Positions 9,233 through 17,744 of a stretch of DNA of 64,000 bases are shown here, piece after piece. Both the position numbers and the translations under genes were made by a program. This stretch comes from Parvibaculum sp. (GTDB lineage: Bacteria; Pseudomonadota; Alphaproteobacteria; Parvibaculales; Parvibaculaceae): positions 372,001-436,000 of the forward strand of contig NZ_JAUSBV010000005.1 in the NCBI RefSeq assembly GCF_030651915.1, given 5' to 3'. The notes below the pieces were generated by a model. The model had not been told where the DNA came from and searched no databases. It worked only from the letters and a program-made list of their open reading frames with translations. Positions within the stretch are counted from its first letter, which is position 1; each line of letters opens with the position of its first letter.

Positions 9233-10165
9233 TTAAAGCCCCAATATCATCCTTGTCGCCGGGCCCGCGATGCCATCGGCAACGAGGCCGTATTCCTTCT
9301 GGAAGGATTTCAGCGCGCCTTCGAGACCCGCATCGAACACACCATCGACATTGATCGCGTAGCCCTCCTTCACCAGCGCCTCTTCCAGGGCGCGAACATC
9401 GGCGCCGGTCATGCAGGGCGTCGTCAGACGCAGATTGCGCGTCGCGGCGTCGACGGCCGAGACGGGCACGGGCGGGCGATAGTCGAAAACGGTCTGGTCG
9501 ATCCGGACGCCGCGCACCGTCATCGGCAGCGCGAGTTGCCAGTTCTTCGTCCCGATCAATGTCTCGAAGGTATCCATGCGGTAGACGGTTTTTCCGAGCA
9601 GCGTATTCGGATGGGTGGCGAGCCAGTTCCGCCGCTCCTTCACGTAAGCCGCAACCCAGGCGCGCTCGCCGGCTGCTGACGGCTGGCCCATTTTCGCCAG
9701 TGTCCGGTCGCGCATGGCACCCCATGAGCCATGGATCGTGCTGTCATAGACGACCGCAACGGAGAGCGGCTCGACGAGACCGAGCTTTGCGGCGGCTTCG
9801 GCCGATGGCCGCCAGAACACACGATCGAAGAAATTGTCCTGCGTTTCCCGCATGACAGGATCGGCGCCGGCGTCCTTCAAAAGGCCGCGAAACGTCATGT
9901 CATTGTCGAGGCGCAGATCGATATCGGCGAGACGCTGCAGATAGGGTTTCAGCGCGCCGGCATAGGCCGCGCCTTGTGCCGCGCAATAGGCCTTGATCAA
10001 CAGGTAGAGATTGCCGCTGCCGAGCGTCGTCTGCGCCATGCCGTAGGTCAGGTGCCCGCTATCGCCGACCAGCAATGTCACGCGGCCATAGTCGCCCTGC
10101 GCGCGGCCGGTCTCGAAAATATTGACGACGGCCTTGGCCGTCTGCTTCTGAAGTTCAGTCAGCAT
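9233..10165 (-). CDS. Chitosanase-like (GH46-type) protein with C-terminal peptidoglycan-binding domain
   Basis: The N-terminal two thirds of this 310-residue protein resemble the GH46 chitosanase/lysozyme-superfamily fold. Glu18 (NIFETG) and Asp35 (VGDSGHLTYG) are spaced like the catalytic Glu/Asp pair of that family, and the repeated SGHLTYG and GSGNLYLLIKAY segments fit. Residues about 240-308 form a PG_binding_1 domain (LTGADVRALEEAL, DGVFDAGLEGALKSFQ). No signal peptide is visible, odd for a wall-active enzyme. It lies between ccmI and ccmE on the same strand with gaps of 74 and 117 bp. The substrate could be chitosan or peptidoglycan glycan; I assign the family by motif, not by alignment. 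Confidence 0.7.
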   Translation of the reverse strand: MLTELQKQTAKAVVNIFETGRAQGDYGRVTLLVGDSGHLTYGMAQTTLGSGNLYLLIKAYCAAQGAAYAGALKPYLQRLADIDLRLDNDMTFRGLLKDAGADPVMRETQDNFFDRVFWRPSAEAAAKLGLVEPLSVAVVYDSTIHGSWGAMRDRTLAKMGQPSAAGERAWVAAYVKERRNWLATHPNTLLGKTVYRMDTFETLIGTKNWQLALPMTVRGVRIDQTVFDYRPPVPVSAVDAATRNLRLTTPCMTGADVRALEEALVKEGYAINVDGVFDAGLEGALKSFQKEYGLVADGIAGPATRMILGL

Positions 10166-10239
10166 GCTGCTCCTCCGCCCGAACGCGCCACCGGCGCGAG
10201 TCGGCGACCATGCTAACCCAGCGCACCCGATACCGGGGA

Positions 10240-11106
10240 TTACTCTTTGGCCGTTTCGGCCTCAATGCCGGTAATCCGGGCCTGAACGGCGGGCGCCCAG
10301 AGGGCGTCGTCCGGCGCATCGGCCAGCATCGCTTTCCAGCGGGCGAGCGCGGCATCCCGGCGGCCGTCGTCGTAATCGGCGACCCCAAGAAAATACTGCG
10401 CACGCGGTTCGGATGGATCGAGCGCGGCGGCTTTCTCGAAGTCGGCCTTCGCGCCAGACGTCACACGGCCCTCCGCAGCAAACACGCGCGCCTCGCCGCG
10501 CGCCGCCAGCCGATCCGCCGTTGCGCCGTCGAGAATGATCGCCCGCGTCCACGCACCGGCCGCGTCGTCGTAGCGGCCGAGGCGCAGATAGGTCGGCGCA
10601 ATCAGTTCCCATCCTTGCAGGTCGTCCGGTTCCGCCTTCAGACGCCGCTCGATGCGAACCACCAGTGCCTCGACGGGCAGACTGTCGGCCGAAACCGCCA
10701 GTCGCGGCGCGAGCGGGCGATCCGGCAGCCCGGGCGAGCCGGCCTGTAAATAGATGGCAAGCGCCAGGAACGGCACGCCCAGGGCGAGCGCGGCCGCCAT
10801 GCCCTTGCGCCAACGCGGATTGGCAATCGTGGAGGTTCGCGCCAGCTTTTGCCGCGCCTCGTCGGCGGCCAACAGGCGGCGTGAAACTTCGACACGTGCC
10901 GCATCCGCCTCGGCCGCGCCGATCACGCCCCGATCCAGATCCCGGCCGATTTCGGCAAGCTGGTCGCGATAAAGTGCGACCTCGCTGTCGCCGGCACCAG
11001 CGCGCGCGCGGTCTGTCGTCCACAGGGGACGCAGCAGCAGCGTCACGACCACGCCGGCCATAAAGGCGAGCGCAACGAAAAGCGGAATGTCGCCAAAAAA
11101 TGCCAA
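10240..11106 (-). CDS. ccmI: Cytochrome c maturation protein CcmI (CycH)
   Basis: CcmI is the apocytochrome c chaperone of the heme ligation complex. The 288-residue protein has two N-terminal membrane helices (about 8-26 and 90-108) around a cytoplasmic leucine-zipper-like loop (VALYRDQLAEIGRDLDRG), then a periplasmic TPR-like domain (GWELIAPTYLRLGRYDDAA and following repeats). The first codon appears to be TTG (11104-11106), preceded by AAAGG. It is the first gene of the minus-strand ccm run and diverges from the acylase gene at 11268; both promoters must lie in the 161 bp between. Confidence 0.9.
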   Translation of the reverse strand: MAFFGDIPLFVALAFMAGVVVTLLLRPLWTTDRARAGAGDSEVALYRDQLAEIGRDLDRGVIGAAEADAARVEVSRRLLAADEARQKLARTSTIANPRWRKGMAAALALGVPFLALAIYLQAGSPGLPDRPLAPRLAVSADSLPVEALVVRIERRLKAEPDDLQGWELIAPTYLRLGRYDDAAGAWTRAIILDGATADRLAARGEARVFAAEGRVTSGAKADFEKAAALDPSEPRAQYFLGVADYDDGRRDAALARWKAMLADAPDDALWAPAVQARITGIEAETAKE

Positions 11107-11267
11107 GGACGCGCCTTTCGCATGGGCTGTTGCGGGACGCCCCTTGTATAGAGGCTGACGGCGCGGCGCAAAAGCGGCGCAGGGACGCAGGCGGCAGACG
11201 CTGACGGCTTTGCGGATTGCAGCCCGGCGGCTAGTCTCCGGCGCAACGTGGAAATCAGGAGGTGCCG

Positions 11268-13427
11268 GTGCTGCGGATCGTCAAGACGGGTGGATTGGGT
11301 CTCATCGGCTGCGCGCTGGCGGTGCTGGCCATCATTCTGGTGCGGGGCGCCATCGAAGCCCCTGCCCCGCTCGACCCGGCAGCGCTGATCAAGCGCGCCA
11401 CCGACTACGATGTGGTCATTCGCCGCGATGAGTGGGGCGTTCCGCATGTTCTCGGCAAGACGGATGCCGATGCCGCTTTCGGCGTCGGCTTTGCGCATGC
11501 AGAGGACGACTATGCGACGATCGAGGAGGTCGCCATCGCGACGCGCGGCCAGCTTGCCTCGATCAAGGGACAGCAGGCGGCCGTCAACGACTATCTCGTT
11601 CATCTGATGCGCGTGTGGGAAACCGTCGAGGCGCGTTACGACAGCGATCTCAGCCCGGAGGTCCGGCGTGTCATTGAGGCCTATGCGGACGGCGTCAACT
11701 ACCATGCGGCCCTCCATCCGGATCGGGTGGTGCCGGGCTTCCTGCCCCTGACCGGCAAGGATGTCGCCGCCGGCTTCATGTTCAAGACGCCGTTCTTCTA
11801 CGGCCTCGACAAAACGCTGACGGCAATTTTCGAAGGACGGATCGGCACGGCCGGCGGTCTTTCCAAGGAGGGGGTCGACGCTTTCCTTCCGACACAAGCG
11901 CCTCTGCCGGTCGGTTCCAATGCCGTCGCCCTGAGCCCGGTGCGCTCGGCCGACGGCACGACCCGGCTGCTCGTCAACTCGCACCAGCCTTTTACCGGTC
12001 CGGTTGCCTGGTGGGAAGCGGTTGTGCGCAGCGAGGAGGGCTGGCACGTGGCCGGCGGATTTTTTCCCGGCACGCCTTTCATGCTGCACGGACACAACCG
12101 GCATCTTGGATGGGCCAATACGGTCAACGAGCCGGATCTCATCGACGTCTATGCGCTGACCGTCAATCCCGACAATGCGGATCAGTATTGGCTCGACAAT
12201 GAGTGGCGCAACTTCGAAAAACAGGTGGCGACAATTCGCGTCGATCTCTGGGGTCCGTTCTGGTGGACGGCCAAACGCGACGTTCTGTTTTCCGCACATG
12301 GGCCGGTGCTGAAAACCGAGGCCGGCGCCTATGCCGTCCGTTATGCGGGGATGGGTGAAATCCGCCAGGTCGAGCAATATTACGCGCTCAACAAGGCCAC
12401 ACAGCTCGGCGAATGGATCGAAGCCATGAAGCTGCAGGCGCTGCCCAGCATCAACTACATCTATGCCGACCGGCAGGGCAACATCGCCTATGTCTACAAT
12501 GCGCAATTTCCGGCGCGCGCCGACGGACCCGATTGGTCGGGCGTCCTGCCCGGCGACGATTCAAGCCTGATCTGGCAGGGCTATCTGCCCTTCGATGCGG
12601 TGCCGAAGCTCTTCAATCCCAATTCAGGCTTTCTCTACAACGCCAACAACACGCCGTTCCGCGCGACGGCCGCGAACGACAATCTGAGGCCGGAAGATTT
12701 TCCGGCGACGATGGGTATCCAGACCGACATGACCAACCGGGCGTTGCGCGCCGAGGAGACATGGGGCGCCGACCGGTCGATCACGGCCGAGAAATTCCGT
12801 ATCTACAAGTACGATCTCCAATACAGCGACAGCTCGCATATGGCGAAACTGATCGACCAGATATTGCAGGCCGACGCCGGTGACGATGCCGATTTGGCGG
12901 AGGCACAGCGCATTCTCGCCGGTTGGGACCGCGTGGCGAACCAAGAGAGCCGGGGCGCGGCTCTCGGCGTCTTGATGGCCGAACCGGTGGTCCGTGCCGG
13001 TCTTGCCGGCCGGCCGGCGCCCGCCGCGCTCGACACGCTGCGCGATGCGATCGGAACGCTCAAGACCCATCACGGCCGGCTCGATCCGGCATGGGGCGAG
13101 GTCAACCGGCTGAGACGCGGCAGCGTCGACCTGCCGGTGGACGGCGGGCCCGATACTTTGCGTGCGATCTACGGTGCGCTGCAGGACGACGGCACATTGA
13201 CAGCGCGGGGCGGCGACACGTTGATCATGTTTGTGGAGTGGGACCGAGCCGGACGGCTGAGGTCGGAAAGCGTTCACCAATTCGGCACCGCGACGCGTGA
13301 CGAAAGCTCGCCCCACTATGCCGATCAAGCGCCGCTTTTTGCGGCGATGCAGACAAAGCCCGTATATTTCGAGGAAGAAGACCTGACGGGCCACGTCGTG
13401 GAGAGCTACCGGCCCGGCGCGCGATGA
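11268..13427 (+). CDS. Penicillin acylase/AHL acylase family N-terminal-nucleophile hydrolase
   Basis: Members hydrolyse amide bonds of penicillins, aculeacin or acyl-homoserine lactones. After self-cleavage the beta chain should start at Ser217 (PVGSNAVALSP). The alpha-chain WGVPHVLGKTDADAAFGVGFAHAEDD motif is present in pieces, as is the HGHNRHLGWANTVNEPD segment with its catalytic Asn. An N-terminal hydrophobic segment (about 8-27) should export or anchor it. SNA rather than SNxW at the nucleophile is closer to AHL/aculeacin acylases than to penicillin G acylase (family knowledge); the substrate remains unknown. I chose GTG 11268 because AGGAGG (11257-11262) overlaps the earlier GTG at 11262. 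The stop is 1 bp from the convergent kinase gene. Confidence 0.88.
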   Translation: MLRIVKTGGLGLIGCALAVLAIILVRGAIEAPAPLDPAALIKRATDYDVVIRRDEWGVPHVLGKTDADAAFGVGFAHAEDDYATIEEVAIATRGQLASIKGQQAAVNDYLVHLMRVWETVEARYDSDLSPEVRRVIEAYADGVNYHAALHPDRVVPGFLPLTGKDVAAGFMFKTPFFYGLDKTLTAIFEGRIGTAGGLSKEGVDAFLPTQAPLPVGSNAVALSPVRSADGTTRLLVNSHQPFTGPVAWWEAVVRSEEGWHVAGGFFPGTPFMLHGHNRHLGWANTVNEPDLIDVYALTVNPDNADQYWLDNEWRNFEKQVATIRVDLWGPFWWTAKRDVLFSAHGPVLKTEAGAYAVRYAGMGEIRQVEQYYALNKATQLGEWIEAMKLQALPSINYIYADRQGNIAYVYNAQFPARADGPDWSGVLPGDDSSLIWQGYLPFDAVPKLFNPNSGFLYNANNTPFRATAANDNLRPEDFPATMGIQTDMTNRALRAEETWGADRSITAEKFRIYKYDLQYSDSSHMAKLIDQILQADAGDDADLAEAQRILAGWDRVANQESRGAALGVLMAEPVVRAGLAGRPAPAALDTLRDAIGTLKTHHGRLDPAWGEVNRLRRGSVDLPVDGGPDTLRAIYGALQDDGTLTARGGDTLIMFVEWDRAGRLRSESVHQFGTATRDESSPHYADQAPLFAAMQTKPVYFEEEDLTGHVVESYRPGAR

Positions 13428-13428
13428 G

Positions 13429-15291
13429 CTAGATCGCCGCTGTTTCTTTCGACGACGCGTCACGACCAACAATGCGTGAGAGCGGCAGATTGACAATGAC
13501 GGTTGTGCCGACGCCCACCGCGCTTTCGATGGTGAGCGTGCCGCCATGCAGCTCTGTCAGGTGCTTGGCGAGCGGCAGTCCGAGCCCGGTGCCTTCATGC
13601 GCCCGCGACAACGAGCCGTCGACCTGGGTGAAAGGTGTCAAGGCCTTCGGAATGTCGTTCTCGGCGATGCCGATTCCCTTGTCGATAATGGCAATGCGCA
13701 GGCTTTCGGCACAAACCTGAGTCTCGATTCTGACGGCGCTCCCTTCGGGACTGAACTTCACCGCATTCGAAACCAGATTGATCAGCACCTGCTTCAGCGC
13801 CCGCTCGTCCGCGACGAGGAAGAGAGGGGGCGCGGGCAGATCGCATTCGATGGCGATGTTCGATTGCTGGGCGCGGTGACGAACGATGCGGGTTGCCGCC
13901 TGGACGAGGCGATCGAGTTCGGTTTCGTCTTCATGCAATTTGAAATGGCCGGCTTCGATCTTCGACAGATCGAGAATGTCGTTGATGAGACTCAGCAGAT
14001 GAACGCCGCTGTCATGAATGTCCTCGGCATATTCGCGATACCGCGGATTTCCGACCGGACCGAAAAGCTCGCGCTCGAGCGCTTCCGAAAAGCCAATAAT
14101 GGCGTTGAGCGGCGTTCGCAGTTCATGGCTCATATTGGCCAGGAATTCCGATTTCGAGCGGCTCGCCGCTGTCGCCAGGTCGCGCGCTTCGCGCAACGTC
14201 TCGGCCTCCTTGTGGCGCGCGGTCACGTCCTGAATGCCGATCAACAGTACCGTTCGGCCGCGAAACTGCACCGTCGCGGCCGACACCAGCGCCCAGATCA
14301 GCGAACCGTCGCGACGCTTCAACCGGAACTCGACTGGTACACCGGCGCGGCCGCTGACCAGCAGACGATCGAGACGTGCATCGAGATCTTCCTCGGCAAA
14401 GAAAGCCCGGACATCGAAGCCAATGGCGTCTTCTCCGGAAATGCCGAAGAGCTTCAGCGCGGCAATATTGGCCTGAACCAACCGATAGTCCGCCGGGTCG
14501 ATCAGCGAGATGGGCAAGGGCGCGGCATAAAAGAGGCTCTGGAAACTCTCTTCGGTCGAACGCACGGCCTGCTCGGCCTCGCGCCGCACCTCGACTTCAC
14601 GCTTCAGCTGATCATAGAGTTCCTGCTGGCGCATCAGCGTCAGAAAGCCGGTGCGTCGCAGGCGGTTTGCGGTTCGCACCAATTCAACACCAATGGCGTT
14701 GACGACAGCAAAAAGCGCTCCGATCTGCCCGAGTGCCGCCAGCGGCACATCCGCCAGCCACGGGCAGATCACCACAAAGGTAAAGCTCAAGGCTGCCGAT
14801 ATGGCCAGCGTCGACGCCAATCCGGTCGGCAGCGAGATATAGAACGCGAAGAGCACCACCACAATCGCAAGGAGGCTGGCGGAAAAATCCACATTGCCAA
14901 GCACCAGCGAGAGCGGCGCGACGATCGCGACAAGCGCTTGCGTCGCCATAGCGCAAAACATGAACTTCCTGTGATCGTCGTACCTGGCGAAACGCTTGAG
15001 TGCGATGAGAATGGCCGCGAGCGTCGCCAGACGACCCGCCGTCAGCGCGGCAAATGCCCAACCGGGCCCAATCAGCAGAAAATCGAAAACAGCCCAGCCG
15101 ACATAGATGTAGACGGCGATCAGCACGACATGCAGCCGCGCGCGTGTCTCGGTCCAGCTCGCGCGCGCGTAAGCGTCCTCAAGCGACGGATCGGCGAACT
15201 CGCCGGTCCAGCGGAAGGCACGCTCGACCTCCGGCGCGTCCGCACCGGATTCGGGCAAAGCTTCTCCAGCCGTGTCCTCGGACCCCCTCAC
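13429..15291 (-). CDS. Membrane-bound PAS-domain hybrid-less sensor histidine kinase
   Basis: This 620-residue kinase has an N-terminal region of about six membrane helices (residues about 50-220) without a recognisable periplasmic sensor. A short coiled coil (QELYDQLKREVEVRREAE) leads to a PAS domain (about 245-360), then HisKA with His389 (FLANMSHELRTPLNAI) and an HATPase (NLVSNAVKFS, DKGIGIAENDIPKALTPF, GTGLGLPLAKHL). No receiver domain is attached and no response regulator gene is adjacent. The GTG start at 15291 has GGGAG 4 nt upstream. It resembles DivJ/PleC-type kinases in layout only. Divergent from the CoA-transferase gene and convergent with the acylase. Confidence 0.88.
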   Translation of the reverse strand: MRGSEDTAGEALPESGADAPEVERAFRWTGEFADPSLEDAYARASWTETRARLHVVLIAVYIYVGWAVFDFLLIGPGWAFAALTAGRLATLAAILIALKRFARYDDHRKFMFCAMATQALVAIVAPLSLVLGNVDFSASLLAIVVVLFAFYISLPTGLASTLAISAALSFTFVVICPWLADVPLAALGQIGALFAVVNAIGVELVRTANRLRRTGFLTLMRQQELYDQLKREVEVRREAEQAVRSTEESFQSLFYAAPLPISLIDPADYRLVQANIAALKLFGISGEDAIGFDVRAFFAEEDLDARLDRLLVSGRAGVPVEFRLKRRDGSLIWALVSAATVQFRGRTVLLIGIQDVTARHKEAETLREARDLATAASRSKSEFLANMSHELRTPLNAIIGFSEALERELFGPVGNPRYREYAEDIHDSGVHLLSLINDILDLSKIEAGHFKLHEDETELDRLVQAATRIVRHRAQQSNIAIECDLPAPPLFLVADERALKQVLINLVSNAVKFSPEGSAVRIETQVCAESLRIAIIDKGIGIAENDIPKALTPFTQVDGSLSRAHEGTGLGLPLAKHLTELHGGTLTIESAVGVGTTVIVNLPLSRIVGRDASSKETAAI

Positions 15292-15492
15292 GCGGCTCCC
15301 TTTCCCACAAATATCGCTTTTCGACGCGTCTCCCCACCCGTCGCGTCCGGCTACAATACGGACCAAAGGCTAAATAAAACGCAAAATTTTCCCAGGCGGT
15401 CTTCCGCAAAACCGACGCGCCGCCTATCGTTTCCGCGTCTGTCCGGTGTACCAAAACGAGACAGGGCGAACGTTCAGGGAGAGGCAAACGAT

Positions 15493-16725
15493 ATGGCGGA
15501 ACGGGACGGTGATGACAATTCGGCGCGCGGCATTCTGGCAGGCGTCCGCGTGCTTGATTTCGGTCGCTATATCGCTGGCCCTTATTGCGCCGCGCTTCTG
15601 GGCGATATTGGCGCCGAGGTCATCCGCATTGAAAAGCGCGAAGGCAGCGAGGATCGTTTCGTGCAGCCGATCGTACCGGGTGCCGGCCCCGGTGAAGGCG
15701 GCGAAGGCGCAATGTTCCTGCAAATGAACCGGAACAAGAGGGGCCTGACGCTCGATCCGATGACAGAAACCGGACGTGGCATTGTCCGCCGGCTGGTCGC
15801 GACGGCCGATGTCGTGGTCGCAAACCTGCCGCCCTCGACCCTGAAAGCAATGGGGCTCGACTATGAAAGCCTCACCGCGGTGAAGCCCGACATCATTCTG
15901 ACCACCGTATCGGCATTCGGTCATGGCGGTCCCTATAGCGAGCGAACCGGCTTCGACGGCGTCGCGCAGTCGATGGTCGGCGCTGCCTATCTGACGGGCT
16001 ACCCGGACGAGCCGGTCAAGAGTTATGCGCCCTGGGTCGATTTCGGTACCGCCTCGCTCTCCGCTTTCGGCACGATGGCGGCGCTGATGGAGCGGCAGAA
16101 ATCCGGCCGGGGCCAGATCGTCGAAGGCGCGCTGCTATCGACGGCGCTGGCCTATTTCAACTTTCATCTGATCGAGCAGCAACTGCGTCATACCGATCGC
16201 GTTGCCATCGGCAATCGCTCCCCCTATGCGGGGCCGGCCGACATCGTGCGCACGAAAGACGGATGGATTCTGGTGCAGGCGATTGGTGCGCCACTGTTCA
16301 AACGCTGGGCGCGACTGATGGGCGAGGAGCACTGGCTCACCGATCCGCGCTTCAAGGATGATCTGTCGCGCGGCGACAATGGCAAGGTTCTGTCGGAGCG
16401 CACCGCGCGCTGGGCCGAAACGCGCACGACCGAGGAAGCGCTGGCCGAACTCGAAAAGGCACGCCTTCCCGCCGGGCCGGTCTATACGCCGCAGCAAGCA
16501 CTCGACGACCGGCACATCCGCGAAATGAGCTATCTGAAACCGCTCGACTTTCCGGGTCTGCCGGCTCCCGCCCCGGTCATGGAAACGCCGATCCGGCTCT
16601 CCCGCACACCGGCGGCAATCCGGGAGCGCGCGCCGGTTCTCGGCGAGCATACCGACGTCATTCTGGGCGAGCTCGGCTATTCGGCCAGCGAGATCGCCGC
16701 GTTCCGTGCCGAAGGGGTTATTTGA
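15493..16725 (+). CDS. CaiB/BaiF (class III) CoA-transferase family protein
   Basis: Class III CoA-transferases move CoA between carboxylic acids, usually in breakdown of unusual organic acids. The 410-residue protein has the family N-terminus (GVRVLDFGRYIAGPYCAALL, GAEVIRIEKREGSEDR), the MFLQMNRNKRGLTLD segment and a probable catalytic Asp in APWVDFGTASLSA. The C-terminal lid region (PAGPVYTPQQALDD) is complete. ATG 15493 is preceded by GGGAGAGG. The plus-strand frame upstream of it, open back to 13546, is antisense to the kinase gene and not coding. Its stop overlaps the possible start of the next gene, so the pair is an operon. Confidence 0.92.
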   Translation: MAERDGDDNSARGILAGVRVLDFGRYIAGPYCAALLGDIGAEVIRIEKREGSEDRFVQPIVPGAGPGEGGEGAMFLQMNRNKRGLTLDPMTETGRGIVRRLVATADVVVANLPPSTLKAMGLDYESLTAVKPDIILTTVSAFGHGGPYSERTGFDGVAQSMVGAAYLTGYPDEPVKSYAPWVDFGTASLSAFGTMAALMERQKSGRGQIVEGALLSTALAYFNFHLIEQQLRHTDRVAIGNRSPYAGPADIVRTKDGWILVQAIGAPLFKRWARLMGEEHWLTDPRFKDDLSRGDNGKVLSERTARWAETRTTEEALAELEKARLPAGPVYTPQQALDDRHIREMSYLKPLDFPGLPAPAPVMETPIRLSRTPAAIRERAPVLGEHTDVILGELGYSASEIAAFRAEGVI

Positions 16726-17744
16726 CCGTGGCGGACCCACTCGCCCGCTTTTCCCGCTTTCCGCTCGCTCATCTGCCAACGCCACTCACCGAAATGGCGC
16801 GCCTGCGGACGGCGCTGGCACAACGCATGAACACGATGCCGCCGCGCCTGTTCATCAAGCGCGACGATTGCACGGGGCTGGCTGGCGGCGGCAACAAGAC
16901 ACGCAAGCTCGAATTTCTGATCGGCGATGCGCTGGAGAAAGGTTGCGATACGATCGTGACGGCAGGGGCGCTGCAATCCAACCATGCGCGGCAGACGGCG
17001 GCGGCGGCAGCAGCGGCGGGACTTCGATGTGTGCTGGTCCTCTTCGACAGCGTGCCCTATGACGAGCACGCCTATCGCCGGTCGGGCAACTTGCTGCTTG
17101 ACCGCATTCTTGGCGCAGACGTTCGCGTTGAGCCCGCCGATGCCGACGCGGGGGCTGTCTTTCGACGCATCATGGCCGAGATCGAAGCCGGCAGTGGCAA
17201 ACCATATCTGGTGCCGGTCGGCGGTTCGAACGCCGTCGGGTCGCTTGGCTATGTCGCCGCCTATCTCGAAATCGCCGACGAAATCGCCGCGTGTGGCTTC
17301 GACGCGTCGCGGATCGTCCATGCTTCATCGAGTGGTGGCACACAGGCAGGTCTCGTCGCGGGCCGCATGTTGCGCGGCGCCGGTCCGTCGATCATGGGCA
17401 TCAATGTCTATCGTTCCGACAACGGCGCAATGACCGACGACATTCAGGCGCTGGCCGCAAAGACGACGACACTGCTGGGGCTTTCCTCGCCCAATTCTGA
17501 TGCAGTGGTGCTGGACGGTGCTCATCTTGGCACGCGATACGGCATGCCGACGCCGGAAATGATAGCGGCGGTCGAATGCGTTGCACGCGAGGAAGGTGTG
17601 TTGCTCGACCCTGTCTACACCGGCAAGGGCATGGCCGGCTTCATCGCGCAAATTGTGGCGGGCCGTCATGCCGATATCGAGGCGCTGGTGTTTCTGCACA
17701 CCGGCGGCATGCCGGGTCTCTTTGCCTATGAGGCGGAGTTCTAG
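16722..17744 (+). CDS. D-cysteine desulfhydrase / ACC deaminase-family PLP enzyme
   Basis: PLP-dependent fold-type II enzyme of 340 residues. The PLP lysine is in GGGNKTRKLEF (around residue 62), followed by TAGALQSNHARQTAAAA, and a glycine-rich phosphate loop (SSGGTQAG, around 206-213). The family includes D-cysteine desulfhydrase, ACC deaminase and cuA-like enzymes; motif reading favours D-cysteine desulfhydrase but does not prove it. The TTG at 16722 overlaps the CoA-transferase stop; GTG 16728 (VADPLARF) is an alternative, with GAAGGGG 10 nt upstream. The two genes are translationally coupled. Its stop overlaps the stop of the convergent gene at 17741. Confidence 0.85.
   Translation: MTVADPLARFSRFPLAHLPTPLTEMARLRTALAQRMNTMPPRLFIKRDDCTGLAGGGNKTRKLEFLIGDALEKGCDTIVTAGALQSNHARQTAAAAAAAGLRCVLVLFDSVPYDEHAYRRSGNLLLDRILGADVRVEPADADAGAVFRRIMAEIEAGSGKPYLVPVGGSNAVGSLGYVAAYLEIADEIAACGFDASRIVHASSSGGTQAGLVAGRMLRGAGPSIMGINVYRSDNGAMTDDIQALAAKTTTLLGLSSPNSDAVVLDGAHLGTRYGMPTPEMIAAVECVAREEGVLLDPVYTGKGMAGFIAQIVAGRHADIEALVFLHTGGMPGLFAYEAEF

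Noticed and set aside
6150-11106. Missing ccmG as a defect
   Set aside because: In alphaproteobacteria ccmABCDG is normally at another locus, so its absence here is expected.
13546-15492. Long in-frame extension upstream of the CoA-transferase
   Set aside because: The extension is antisense to the PAS kinase and has no family match; the ATG at 15493 has a good ribosome site.
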